Positions 15,741 through 23,468 of a stretch of 64,000 nucleotides of DNA are shown here, in pieces; within the stretch, counting starts at the first letter, position 1; the number at the start of each line of letters is the position of its first letter. Location of the stretch: assembly GCA_041394265.1 (NCBI GenBank), contig JAWKIO010000005.1, positions 1,860,001-1,924,000 on the forward strand. The letters are read 5' to 3'. The stretch is from Acidimicrobiales bacterium. GTDB lineage: Bacteria; Actinomycetota; Acidimicrobiia; Acidimicrobiales; SZUA-35. A model generated the notes under the pieces. It saw nothing but the letters and a program-made list of their open reading frames with translations. It made no database searches and was not told where the DNA came from. The position numbers and the translations under genes were made by a program.

Positions 15741-17444
15741 ATGACCACTACCTCATTCGACGAACGACGCCAGGCGCTCGAAGCCCGTTTCCCGACCTGG
15801 ACGCCGATGACCCTCGGTTCGTTCCTGGCCACCGCGGCCGCCGAGTTCGGTGACCGACCGCTGGTGATCACCGACGAGTCCACCACCACCTACGCCGAGG
15901 TCGACGCCTGGGCCACTCGGCTGGCTGACGGTCTGGCCTCGATCGGTGTCCGCCCCGGCGATCGGGTCGGGATCATCATGGCCAACTACCTCGAGTTCAT
16001 CCCACTCAAGTTCGCCGTGGCCCGGGTCGGGGCCGTCGCCATCCCCTTCAACTACCTCTACCAGCGAGACGAGTTGGCCTACGTGCTCGGTCAATCCGAG
16101 TGCAATGTCCTCGTCACGATGACCGGCTTCGGTGGCCTCGATCAGCTGGCCATGCTCGACGAGATCGCCCCCGGCTGGGAGCAGTCCGGCGGTGGTGACG
16201 TCCTCCCCCACCTCCGCCAGATCGTGCAGTTCTCGACCGACGGCCGCGTCCGCGACGCGGTCATGACCATTGCCGATCTCGATGCTGCCGGCGCGGCATC
16301 ACCCGGCGGCGCCGACGATTCCGGCGTGTCACCCGACGACAACGGCGACATTCTCTACACGTCGGGCACCACCGGTTCTCCCAAGGGTGTGATGGTGACC
16401 CACGATGCGATGCAGCGCACGGCGTACTCCTCGGCCCTCACGCGTGCGTTCGAGGACGGTCGCCGAGTCCTGTTCTCGCTGCCCTGCTATCACATGTTCG
16501 GCTACGTCGAAGGCCTGCTCGCCGCCATGTACGTCGGCGGCGCGATCATCCCGCGTACCGCCTTCTCTCCCGCCGACTACCTGGCCAGCATCGAGCGGCA
16601 CCGGGCATCCGACATCCTGGCGGTCCCGACGATGTCGGTCGCCCTGGTCGAACACCCCGATCGTTCGACCCGCGACCTGTCATCGTGCCGGGCGATCCTG
16701 TCGGGAGCGGCGCCGGCGCCGGTCTGGTTGTGGGAGAAGATGCAGGCCGACCTCGGCATCGACGAGATCACCACCGGCTACGGGATGACCGAGTGCGGCG
16801 GGGCGATGACCCTGACCTTGCCCGAGGATTCGATGACCACGCACTCCACCACGGTCGGCCGAACCAAGCTGGCCGGTGTGGCCGGGCTCGACACCGACGA
16901 CCACCCGATCTGCGTCTACAAGACCATCGACCCGATGACCGGCGAGGATCTTGCGCCCGGCGAGGAGGGCGAGCTCGCTTCGAGTGGTCCGACCCACATG
17001 CTGGGGTATTGGAAGAAGCCGGAGGAAACCGCCGAGTCGCTTCGAGATGGCTGGGTCTGCTCGGGCGACCTCGGGCGGGTCGACGAACGGGGCTACCTCC
17101 AGCTCACCGGGCGCAGCAAGGAGCTCTACAAGAGTGGCGGCGAACTCGTCATGCCCAAGGAGATCGAGGAGCTGCTGACCCAGCAACCGGGGGTGAGTCA
17201 GGCGTATGCGATCGGTGTCCCCGATGACCGCTGGGGTGAGGTGGGTTGCGTCTACGTCGTTCCCGAGGAAGGGGCCGAGCTCGACAGCGAGGCCTTGATC
17301 GAGGTCTGCCGAGCAAACCTCGCCCGCTTCAAGCGGCCGCGCCACATCCTCTTCATCACCCCTGCGGCATTGCCGACCACGCCGACAGGCAAGGTGCAGA
17401 AGTACAAGCTCGTGCCGATGGCCGTGGAGGCGTTGTCGAGCTGA
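15741..17444 (+). CDS. Acyl-CoA/aryl-CoA synthetase (AMP-dependent ligase)
   Basis: 567 residues from ATG 15741, AGGA 8 bases before; the open frame extends further upstream but through the crotonase gene. ANL-superfamily motifs in order: DILYTSGTTGSPKGVM (P-loop), TTGYGMTECGG, DGWVCSGDLGRVDERGYLQLTGRSKEL, and the C-terminal lysine segment TGKVQK. It activates a carboxylic acid with ATP and CoA. As the last gene of the set starting at the luciferase-like protein it probably supplies the CoA thioester for the neighbouring crotonase. Confidence 0.9.
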   Translation: MTTTSFDERRQALEARFPTWTPMTLGSFLATAAAEFGDRPLVITDESTTTYAEVDAWATRLADGLASIGVRPGDRVGIIMANYLEFIPLKFAVARVGAVAIPFNYLYQRDELAYVLGQSECNVLVTMTGFGGLDQLAMLDEIAPGWEQSGGGDVLPHLRQIVQFSTDGRVRDAVMTIADLDAAGAASPGGADDSGVSPDDNGDILYTSGTTGSPKGVMVTHDAMQRTAYSSALTRAFEDGRRVLFSLPCYHMFGYVEGLLAAMYVGGAIIPRTAFSPADYLASIERHRASDILAVPTMSVALVEHPDRSTRDLSSCRAILSGAAPAPVWLWEKMQADLGIDEITTGYGMTECGGAMTLTLPEDSMTTHSTTVGRTKLAGVAGLDTDDHPICVYKTIDPMTGEDLAPGEEGELASSGPTHMLGYWKKPEETAESLRDGWVCSGDLGRVDERGYLQLTGRSKELYKSGGELVMPKEIEELLTQQPGVSQAYAIGVPDDRWGEVGCVYVVPEEGAELDSEALIEVCRANLARFKRPRHILFITPAALPTTPTGKVQKYKLVPMAVEALSS

Positions 17445-17465
17445 GCAGCCAGCCGGTCGGCATCG

Positions 17466-18002
17466 TCAACCCAGAACGAGTTGGCGAAGCCGTTCGACCC
17501 GCGGATCGCTGCCACCCAGGTACGTGACGAGGACGCCGAGCACGCGGGCGACATCGAGCGTTCCCGCTTCGTGCATCGCTTCGAGATCGGCCCAGTCCTT
17601 GGTCCGATCGAAGAAGGCCTTGAACACGGCAAGATCGTCGCACCCCAGGAATGGGATCTCGGCCCCGGCGAACGCCTCGATCTGGACTCGATCGGCGACA
17701 TCGGCATGGAACGGTGTGGTGTTGAAGAACACGTCGACCGGTGTGGTGTCCCACCACAACCGAGTCTGGCCATCGCGGATGATCTGCCTTCGGTCTTGGT
17801 CGCTGATCACCATCGCCTCGGGCAGCGCAGCGAAGACGAGCTCGGCCTGATCGATGTCGACGAACAGATTGACATCGATGTCGATCGTGCCTCGCGCCCG
17901 TTCCGTGCACCACGCCAGGGCGAGCGCTCCACCGAACGCGTGGGGGATGCCGGACGCGTCGAGTCGCGCATGGAGTTCGACGATTTGTTCGACCAGTCTC
18001 AA
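17466..18002 (-). CDS. Nucleotidyltransferase-fold toxin of a two-gene toxin-antitoxin pair
   Basis: 178 residues from the ATG overlapping the stop of the XRE gene. The N-terminal motif GGALALAWCTERARGTIDID, with a D-x-D pair, is a nucleotidyltransferase active-site pattern; the C-terminal half (DDLAVFKAFFDRTKDWADLEAM) is typical of the short nucleotidyltransferase proteins related to AbiEii-type toxins. Such proteins are usually preceded by a DNA-binding antitoxin, as here. The toxin activity is inferred from family and layout. It converges on the acyl-CoA ligase gene. Confidence 0.72.
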   Translation of the reverse strand: MRLVEQIVELHARLDASGIPHAFGGALALAWCTERARGTIDIDVNLFVDIDQAELVFAALPEAMVISDQDRRQIIRDGQTRLWWDTTPVDVFFNTTPFHADVADRVQIEAFAGAEIPFLGCDDLAVFKAFFDRTKDWADLEAMHEAGTLDVARVLGVLVTYLGGSDPRVERLRQLVLG

Positions 18003-18310
18003 CGGCCGAACACCGGTGCGTCGAGTCGTGTCGAGTGGCGCGCCGGGAAGGCCGCAGCGAGATCGAGGACGGCCTCCAGCTCGTCGCCTCGGGGCAGCGC
18101 CGCCGTTCCGCGGACCCGACGGCGCAATGTGGTGTCGAGATCGAAACCGGCGGCCTCGACGATTCGGTTCAACGTTGCGGCCGACGGGACCTTTCGTCTG
18201 CGCTCGTAGGCGGCCAGCGTCGAGTGCGAGGTCCCGGCCAGCGCGCCAAGCTCACGCAACGACAAACCCGAGCGGCGCCGAGACTCTCGAACCAACACTC
18301 CTGCGTCCAT
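17999..18310 (-). CDS. XRE-family helix-turn-helix antitoxin
   Basis: 103 residues from ATG 18310. Residues 6-60 are a Cro/C1-type helix-turn-helix (RRRSGLSLRELGALAGTSHS, then LAAYERRRKVPSAATLNRIV). The rest is basic and probably contacts the partner. The first gene of the pair, overlapping the toxin gene by 4 bases. A perfect 20-bp palindrome sits 7 bases upstream of its start, in the place expected for autoregulation. Confidence 0.8.
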   Translation of the reverse strand: MDAGVLVRESRRRSGLSLRELGALAGTSHSTLAAYERRRKVPSAATLNRIVEAAGFDLDTTLRRRVRGTAALPRGDELEAVLDLAAAFPARHSTRLDAPVFGR

Positions 18311-18317
18311 GGCAACA

Positions 18318-18337
18318 TGGTATCCGATCGGATACCA
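18318..18337. promoter_or_regulatory. 20-bp perfect palindrome, candidate autoregulatory operator
   Basis: TGGTATCCGATCGGATACCA is a complete palindrome immediately upstream of the XRE antitoxin start, covering the usual ribosome-site/promoter area. Full symmetry over 20 bases and the position make this the probable binding site of the antitoxin or antitoxin-toxin complex. Confidence 0.65.
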
Positions 18338-18338
18338 C

Positions 18339-18380
18339 CCGAGCAACGCTCGGATGTCAACCGAGCAACGCTCAGATGTC
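18339..18380. repeat. Two direct 20-bp repeats, each with an internal inverted repeat
   Basis: CCGAGCAACGCTCGGATGTC at 18339-18358 and CCGAGCAACGCTCAGATGTC at 18361-18380 differ at one base and are 22 bases apart, so they lie on the same helix face. Each holds GAGC-AAC-GCTC. They sit next to the 20-bp palindrome and just after the short-chain dehydrogenase stop. They may be additional regulator sites for the toxin-antitoxin promoter or small transcript-end hairpins. Confidence 0.5.
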
Positions 18381-18386
18381 GCTGAG

Positions 18387-19178
18387 CTACGGCATGGCGA
18401 ATCCTCCGCTGACCGACACCACCTGGCCCGTGAGTTGGCGGCCCATGGTCTCGGAGGCGAAGAACAGCACGGCGTTCGCGATGTCGGCCGCATTGGTGAG
18501 TCGACGGAGCGGGATCGAGTGGCGGATGTTGTCGAGCTGGGCGTCGTTGAAGATCGCCTCTCGTCCCCCGTCCCAAAGGCTGCCGGCGCCGATGGCGCCC
18601 TCCTCGGGCAGCACCACCCCCGGGCACACCACGTTGGCGCGGATGCCGTCGCGACCGTGCTCGCGGGCAATCGTGCGAGCGAAGGCGATCAGTCCGGCCT
18701 TGGCGGCTCCGTAGGTGGCGGTACGAACGGTGCCGAACGCCGCATCGCTCGAGATGAACACGATCGACCCACGGCCGGCCCGCTGCATGGGTTCGAGCAC
18801 CGCATGGGTACAGACGAACGCCGACATCAGGTTGAGATCGAACGTCTTCTGCCACTCGGTCGCATCCGTCGCCTTGAAGAACGCCGGCACGCTCCAGCCG
18901 ATGTTGTTGACCAGCACATCGACAGCACCGAAGTGACCGATCGCTGCGCCGACGATGGCGGTGCCCGCCCCTTCGCTGGTGACATCGACGGCAATCGACT
19001 CGACCTGCGCCGCACCTCGATCGAGCGCTTCGCGCACCACCAGGGCGGTCTGGTCGCGATCCCGATCGGCGATCAGGATGCGCGCACCCTCGGCCGCGAA
19101 CGCGTGGACGATCCCACGCCCGATGTTCGAGCCTCCGCCGGTGACGATGACAGCTGCCGAACCAAGGCCGAGATCCAT
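18387..19178 (-). CDS. Short-chain dehydrogenase/reductase
   Basis: 263 residues from ATG 19178; a longer in-frame start at 19283 would run into the divergent TetR gene and is not needed. Classic SDR motifs: VTGGGSNIGRG (nucleotide binding), VNNIG, the catalytic Ser in FISSDA, Y-x3-K in TYGAAKAG, and CPGVV. It oxidises or reduces a hydroxyl/keto group with NAD(P). Divergent from a TetR gene, with an inverted repeat between them, so it is probably that regulator's target. Confidence 0.9.
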   Translation of the reverse strand: MDLGLGSAAVIVTGGGSNIGRGIVHAFAAEGARILIADRDRDQTALVVREALDRGAAQVESIAVDVTSEGAGTAIVGAAIGHFGAVDVLVNNIGWSVPAFFKATDATEWQKTFDLNLMSAFVCTHAVLEPMQRAGRGSIVFISSDAAFGTVRTATYGAAKAGLIAFARTIAREHGRDGIRANVVCPGVVLPEEGAIGAGSLWDGGREAIFNDAQLDNIRHSIPLRRLTNAADIANAVLFFASETMGRQLTGQVVSVSGGFAMP

Positions 19179-19185
19179 GGTGGAA

Positions 19186-19201
19186 AAACCTAATGAGGTT
19201 T
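19186..19201. promoter_or_regulatory. Inverted repeat between SDR and TetR genes (candidate TetR operator)
   Basis: AAACCT-AATG-AGGTTT, perfect 6-bp arms, in the 74-base divergent region, 8 bases upstream of the SDR start. Size and symmetry suit a TetR dimer that would control both directions. Confidence 0.5.
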
Positions 19202-19252
19202 CGAAAGACGAGCAAGAAGCTCGATCGCTCCGGGGAGTAGGCTCGCTCACCG

Positions 19253-19897
19253 ATGGTCGCCAAGAAGACGCCCGCCGATCCATCGGCTTCGACCCCGGTC
19301 GGCACCCGGCCCCTGTCGAAGTCCGAGCTGACTCGCGAACGCATCATCGCTTCGGCTGCCCGCGTGCTCGCCGACCGGGGCTACGCCGGCACGAAGCTGA
19401 GCGACATCGCGCGAGCGGCGGGCATCCAGGCCGGCAGCCTCTACTACCACTTCGCCGATCGCGACGACATCGTCGATCACGTGCTCCGGCGTGGCGTCCG
19501 CGAAGTGTTCGACACCGTGCGGACCACCGTCGAAGCGTTGCCGAACGACGCCGACCACCAGCGCATCCTCGAAACGGCGATCCGGGCCCACCTGTCGGTG
19601 ATCCTCGACCCCACCGACGTCGCCTCGGCCAGCCTGCGGCTCCTCGGTCAATTGCCGCCCGAGACCCAGCGCCGATACCGGGCGGCGCAACGAGGCTACG
19701 GCGACTACTGGCATTCGATCATCACGGCAGCGCAGGACCACGGCGCAATTCGCGCCGACATCGACCCGATCCGCCTTCGACTCCTCATCATCGGACAACT
19801 GAACTGGGTCGCCGAGTGGCCCAGGGCGGCAACGGCGGCCCGGGTCGACCTGGAGCGCGAGGCGGTGGCGCTGATCATGACCGGATTGCGGGGCTGA
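19253..19897 (+). CDS. TetR-family transcriptional regulator (divergent from SDR)
   Basis: 214 residues from ATG 19253. The helix-turn-helix lies at about residues 25-70 (RERIIASAARVLADRGYAGT, then KLSDIARAAGIQAGSLYYHF), preceded by a Ser/Thr/Pro-rich 20-residue extension. The ligand domain resembles acyl-CoA-responsive members in general shape only. Divergent placement and the AAACCT/AGGTTT repeat suggest it represses the short-chain dehydrogenase, and perhaps the nearby aromatic/acyl-CoA genes. Confidence 0.88.
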   Translation: MVAKKTPADPSASTPVGTRPLSKSELTRERIIASAARVLADRGYAGTKLSDIARAAGIQAGSLYYHFADRDDIVDHVLRRGVREVFDTVRTTVEALPNDADHQRILETAIRAHLSVILDPTDVASASLRLLGQLPPETQRRYRAAQRGYGDYWHSIITAAQDHGAIRADIDPIRLRLLIIGQLNWVAEWPRAATAARVDLEREAVALIMTGLRG

Positions 19898-19902
19898 GCA
19901 CC

Positions 19903-20199
19903 GTGGAACCGACCTTCGAGTTCGACGCTCCGCTGTGGCTCCACCCCGGCGGATCGTGGGTGTTCCTGACCGTGCCCGAGGACGAGAGCGACGTCATCCG
20001 CGAGCTGGCGCCGCACATCGGCGGGTTCGGCTCGGTGCGGGTCCGCGTCGAGATCGACGGTCACGAGTGGAAGACCAGCGTCTTCCCAAAGAAGAAGGCC
20101 GGACCCTACGACCTCCCCGTGAAGAAGGAGATCCGTTCCAAGGCGGGGATCGACGTGGGTGACACCGTGGCGGTCACGCTGACGATGCTGATGGGGTGA
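19903..20199 (+). CDS. DUF1905-type small beta-barrel protein
   Basis: 98 residues from GTG 19903, 5 bases after the TetR stop. FEFDAPLWLHPGGSWVFLTVP, GSVRVRVEIDGHEWKTSVFP and IGVDVGDTVAVTLTM-like spacing match DUF1905, a small beta-barrel family often seen alone in actinobacteria. No enzymatic motif is visible. Translation is probably coupled to the TetR gene. Confidence 0.7.
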   Translation: MEPTFEFDAPLWLHPGGSWVFLTVPEDESDVIRELAPHIGGFGSVRVRVEIDGHEWKTSVFPKKKAGPYDLPVKKEIRSKAGIDVGDTVAVTLTMLMG

Positions 20200-20208
20200 C
20201 CGCCCGAA

Positions 20209-20691
20209 TCACGACACGTCGATGGCGGCGATCACCTGGTTGATCTCGTCGATGAACGACGCTCTCGACAGATGACTACCGACCACCACGTAGAGAGCGA
20301 ACGCTCGAGCGTTCACGTGGAAGAACTTCTGCGCCCCTGACTGTCCACGAATCGGACGCTGCATGCCGGTGGGCGAGAAGTCCTCGGCGGTGACACTCGG
20401 CAGCCCGGCGTGGTCGAACAATCGACTACCGATGACCGCCGGGTCCTCCTCGAGCAGGCAGATCAAGACGTCGCCGGCTTGCATCCGCTCGACGGCACCG
20501 CTGCCGAAATCACCTCGGTTCGGCGGGAGCGCGAAGTTGGCGATGTGCGCCCGAGGGGTGGCGACCACCGTGCCGGCCTCGGCCTCACCCGATCCGTTGT
20601 CGATCTCGGCTTCCCATCCAGCCGGCAACCCGACCCGCATCGAGGCGGTACGCATCAGCGTGAGATCCGAGGGGTCGTCGTTGTCGGTCAT
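20209..20691 (-). CDS. Hypothetical protein (last gene of the mau-like operon)
   Basis: 160 residues from ATG 20691 with AAAGGA 8 bases upstream. Soluble and without a signal peptide; ends FIDEINQVIAAIDVS. I recognise no family. It follows the mau-like genes on the same strand after a 31-base gap, so it may be co-transcribed, but it has no visible link in function. Confidence 0.6.
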   Translation of the reverse strand: MTDNDDPSDLTLMRTASMRVGLPAGWEAEIDNGSGEAEAGTVVATPRAHIANFALPPNRGDFGSGAVERMQAGDVLICLLEEDPAVIGSRLFDHAGLPSVTAEDFSPTGMQRPIRGQSGAQKFFHVNARAFALYVVVGSHLSRASFIDEINQVIAAIDVS

Positions 20692-20722
20692 GTATCACGT
20701 CCTTTCGCGCTGCTCGGCGTGG

Positions 20723-21328
20723 TCACGGCGCGCCCGTGAGGGCCAGGCCAGCCGTCGCCACGGCCAAGATGATCAAGGCCGCTCGGGTCGCCAGTCGAAT
20801 CCGAGGGACCGAGGCGTGGAGCCGTCGATGGAAGTCGACCAGTCGATCCGGCGTGGTGATCGAGCGGGCGAAGAGAATCGACGAGCCACGCACGGCACCG
20901 AACGTCACGCCGATGAGTACTGCCGCCGGAATGCTCCCGACCGCCACCATCGTGAACAGCCAGAGCAGCACTGCGGCCGACGTGATGTAGGTGGTGATGC
21001 CGGCGCCCAGTTGGAACCCGAAGCCGGCGCCGTACACCCAGCCTCGGAACGCACCCATCCAGTCCTCGTTGACCTGCCGCCGCACCGACGGCAGCGCCCG
21101 GCCGGAAAGATCGAAGAACACGGCGATCACTGCCACCACGGCCACGGCGACGAGACGGCGGCGATCACCGGCGACGAGCGGCACCAGGTTGACAGCGGCG
21201 CCGATCGACCCCAGGAGCAGCCCCGTGAACGCGCCACCAACGGCGCTGCCGAGCGTGAAGGCCGTCGCTGTCGTGGAGAAGTGGTTTCGTCGACCCCGCT
21301 CACCGAGGGGGTGGATGCTCGAGAGCAT
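20723..21328 (-). CDS. Polytopic membrane protein of the mau-like operon
   Basis: 201 residues from ATG 21328; GAGG is 7 bases before it. About five hydrophobic segments (for example TLGSAVGGAFTGLLLGSIGA, LVAVAVVAVIAVFF, YITSAAVLLWLFTMVAVG, LATRAALIILAVATAGLAL). A conserved-looking loop RRQVNEDWMGAFRGWVYGAGFG sits between the second and third. No known family recognised. Its placement behind a MauD-like gene suggests a part in thiol or electron transfer at the membrane, which is inference. Confidence 0.6.
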   Translation of the reverse strand: MLSSIHPLGERGRRNHFSTTATAFTLGSAVGGAFTGLLLGSIGAAVNLVPLVAGDRRRLVAVAVVAVIAVFFDLSGRALPSVRRQVNEDWMGAFRGWVYGAGFGFQLGAGITTYITSAAVLLWLFTMVAVGSIPAAVLIGVTFGAVRGSSILFARSITTPDRLVDFHRRLHASVPRIRLATRAALIILAVATAGLALTGAP

Positions 21329-21337
21329 CGACTCGCC

Positions 21338-21412
21338 TCAGGGCGACCAGGTCGAACGGATGGCGCCCAGCACTGCGGCGGTCACGCCGACGACGACGAT
21401 GGCTGCGATCAC
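21338..21412 (-). CDS. Possible 24-residue single-helix membrane peptide
   Basis: A GTG overlapping the MauD-like stop (GTGA) opens a 24-codon frame VIAAIVVVGVTAAVLGAIRS..., almost entirely one transmembrane helix with a positive end. Its stop lies 9 bases before the next gene's start, near that gene's ribosome site. The junction style matches the rest of the operon, but such a short frame could be chance or serve only translational coupling. Confidence 0.35.
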   Translation of the reverse strand: MIAAIVVVGVTAAVLGAIRSTWSP

Positions 21413-22200
21413 TCGGAGTCGACCGGGCGATGGTGAAGTCGTGGGTCGCCCGGCTCGATACCGGCGGCGCGAAGATCGAGGTCGATACGTTCCTGACGAC
21501 GGCGCCCCATCAACACGTCGCGGCGGCGGAGGTCGCCCTCGGCATAGCCGGCATCGGCCAGGGCCCGGTCGAGCAGCTGAGAAACGAGCGCCCAACTGTG
21601 TGCGGCACCTTCGCCGGCGACGATGCCGCGGCGACCGTCGACCAGCACGAAGTACGGCGCCACGGGGATGCGGTAGTCGTCCCACGCGTCGCTCGACATG
21701 ATCGTGACGACGCCGGCAGGCGCCATGGCGGCGACATCGGCGGGGCTTTCCTCGTTGCCGCCCTTGGTGACGATCACCAACCGGGTGTCTGCCGGGAGCC
21801 GGGCGCCGTTGGCGAACTCGGACCAGAAGGTGGCGCAGGTGGCGCAGCCCGTGGTGAGAAAAGCCAGCAGCGTGGCGCTTCGCCCGTTCACGGCAATCGT
21901 ACGCCCGCCGCCGGAGGGCGTTTCGCCGACGATGTCGGGGGCGCGCATGCCCGTCAGCTCGACCGGTCCCGGAACCCCGTCGATCGTGCGGATCGTGGGT
22001 GCGGTATCGGATGCGAACTCGACGGTGGGACGCAGACCGCTCGAGCCGGCCGAGCCGTGATGACCGACGCCATCGGGATCGAGGTCGATGCCGGCGTCGT
22101 GGAGGGCGCGCAGGATCACGGCGTGGCTACGCAGCAAGCCGACAACGAGCATGCTCAGCAGGCCGACGATGACGACGAGCAGCCAGACGACGACGGTCAT
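21409..22200 (-). CDS. MauD-like membrane-anchored thioredoxin-fold protein
   Basis: 263 residues from ATG 22200, overlapping the upstream stop (ATGA). An N-terminal transmembrane helix (VVVWLLVVIVGLLSMLVVGL) is followed by GMRAPDIVGETPSGG and a thioredoxin-type C119-A-T-C122 (TTGCATCATFW). This is the layout of MauD, which with MauE forms the disulfides of the methylamine dehydrogenase light chain. Here it lies directly downstream of a light-chain homologue with many cysteines, its likely substrate. Confidence 0.75.
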   Translation of the reverse strand: MTVVVWLLVVIVGLLSMLVVGLLRSHAVILRALHDAGIDLDPDGVGHHGSAGSSGLRPTVEFASDTAPTIRTIDGVPGPVELTGMRAPDIVGETPSGGGRTIAVNGRSATLLAFLTTGCATCATFWSEFANGARLPADTRLVIVTKGGNEESPADVAAMAPAGVVTIMSSDAWDDYRIPVAPYFVLVDGRRGIVAGEGAAHSWALVSQLLDRALADAGYAEGDLRRRDVLMGRRRQERIDLDLRAAGIEPGDPRLHHRPVDSE

Positions 22201-23468
22201 GGGGCGAACCGTTCGATGGCACGAGCAAGGTATTCCTCGCTGCCGGACAGGAAGGTGGCCAGTTCGAGGTCGTCGTCGACGAGCAGGCGACCCGCCCAGA
22301 ACTCGAGTCCGGCGTCGTCGGGTTCCCGGTCGAGGAACCGCAGGTAGAGGTTTCTGACTCGGCGGCGTCGCGACTCGATCGATCCGTAGAACGCCGCCGC
22401 GACGCCGAGCCGGTCGTCGGTGCCCTCGACATCGGCAGTCCAGAAGGCCAACCCGTCGGGTTCCGGCTCGCGATCGAGGATCTCGCGGTAGAGGCGAGCA
22501 ACGTAGGCATCGACGGTGCCGGACGCTTCGAAGAACTCTGGTGAGCCGTAGAAGAGGGCGGCGACGCGGGCCGGCGTGACGCCGCCGAGGATCTGAGCCG
22601 TCCAATAGTCGAGCCCGGCGGCATCGGCCGAGCGGCCGAACACGGACTGATAGAGCATTTCCACGAAGTAGCCGATGTAGACCGCGGTCCGGGCCAGTGA
22701 CATCGAGATGTGGCTGCGATTCTCGCCACTGGTGGTACGGGTTGCGTACTCGAGGTGTTCGGCGTCGGTGGGCGGACGCTCGAGGTAGTCCATGAAGATG
22801 GCATCGGCGAAGGCCAGCGCTTCGGGCGTCGGCTCGACGGGTGCCTCGAGGCACGGCCGATGGTGGAACGCCGTGGCCGGGTCGGTCCGGGCGATGGTCG
22901 AGCAGCCGGGGTCGATCTCCCACGGCTTGGTACAGGTGACCACTCGGCACATGATCGGGCCGACGCAGGCGATGTCGTTGTTGCAGTTGCCGTAGCGGAA
23001 CGACGTGCAACCGTCGGCCCGTGAGTCGCAGGTTCGGCAGCCGCACTCGTTGTCGGCCGGTCGACACACGCCCCGAGCGCCGCAACCACAGTTGGGGTTG
23101 GTCTGGTTACAGTCCATGTAATAGCGGGCTGCGCCGTCGCAGAAGGTCGAGTTGTCGACCTTCCACCACCCCGCGAGGATCGTGTTGGTCGGACAGGCGT
23201 TCTCACCATAGATCTGGCAACAGAATTCGGTGTAGCCGTCGCAACACAGGTCGCCGCAGTCGCACAGCCGTTCGGTGCCTGCAGCCACCGCCTGGCGCGG
23301 ACAGCGGCAGATCGAGGCGTAGGCCGTTCCGGGTCGCAGAACGTAGCTGGTGCCACTCACGGCAACCGCACTCCCGACCATTGCGGTACGTCCGACGAAG
23401 CCCCGTCGGCTCGTGCGCCGCTCGAGTACGGACGCCGCACGGTTGGTGAGGGTGGTGGTGAAGGTCAT
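22197..23468 (-). CDS. Tat-exported methylamine dehydrogenase light-chain homologue fused to DUF4214 repeats
   Basis: 423 residues. A twin-arginine signal (SRRGFVG, residues 20-26, then a hydrophobic stretch) exports the folded protein. Residues ~53-190 are very Cys-rich (LCDCGDLCCDGYTEFCC, GWWKVDNSTFC, NNDIACVG, CRVVTC) and align with the light chain of methylamine dehydrogenase. One cofactor tryptophan has a partner in W101/W102; the second (NDIIWCFG in Paracoccus) reads NDIACVG, so A167 replaces it and a TTQ cofactor is unlikely. From ~225 on there are three DUF4214 units (GLDYW, GLAFW, GLEFW). No heavy-chain gene is nearby. Role unknown; possibly a structural surface protein. Confidence 0.72.
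   Translation of the reverse strand: MTFTTTLTNRAASVLERRTSRRGFVGRTAMVGSAVAVSGTSYVLRPGTAYASICRCPRQAVAAGTERLCDCGDLCCDGYTEFCCQIYGENACPTNTILAGWWKVDNSTFCDGAARYYMDCNQTNPNCGCGARGVCRPADNECGCRTCDSRADGCTSFRYGNCNNDIACVGPIMCRVVTCTKPWEIDPGCSTIARTDPATAFHHRPCLEAPVEPTPEALAFADAIFMDYLERPPTDAEHLEYATRTTSGENRSHISMSLARTAVYIGYFVEMLYQSVFGRSADAAGLDYWTAQILGGVTPARVAALFYGSPEFFEASGTVDAYVARLYREILDREPEPDGLAFWTADVEGTDDRLGVAAAFYGSIESRRRRVRNLYLRFLDREPDDAGLEFWAGRLLVDDDLELATFLSGSEEYLARAIERFAP

Noticed and set aside
18339..18380. Direct repeats considered as a CRISPR remnant or attachment site
   Set aside because: Only two copies, no spacer of normal length, no cas or integrase genes nearby, and each copy has internal symmetry better suited to protein binding or a small hairpin.
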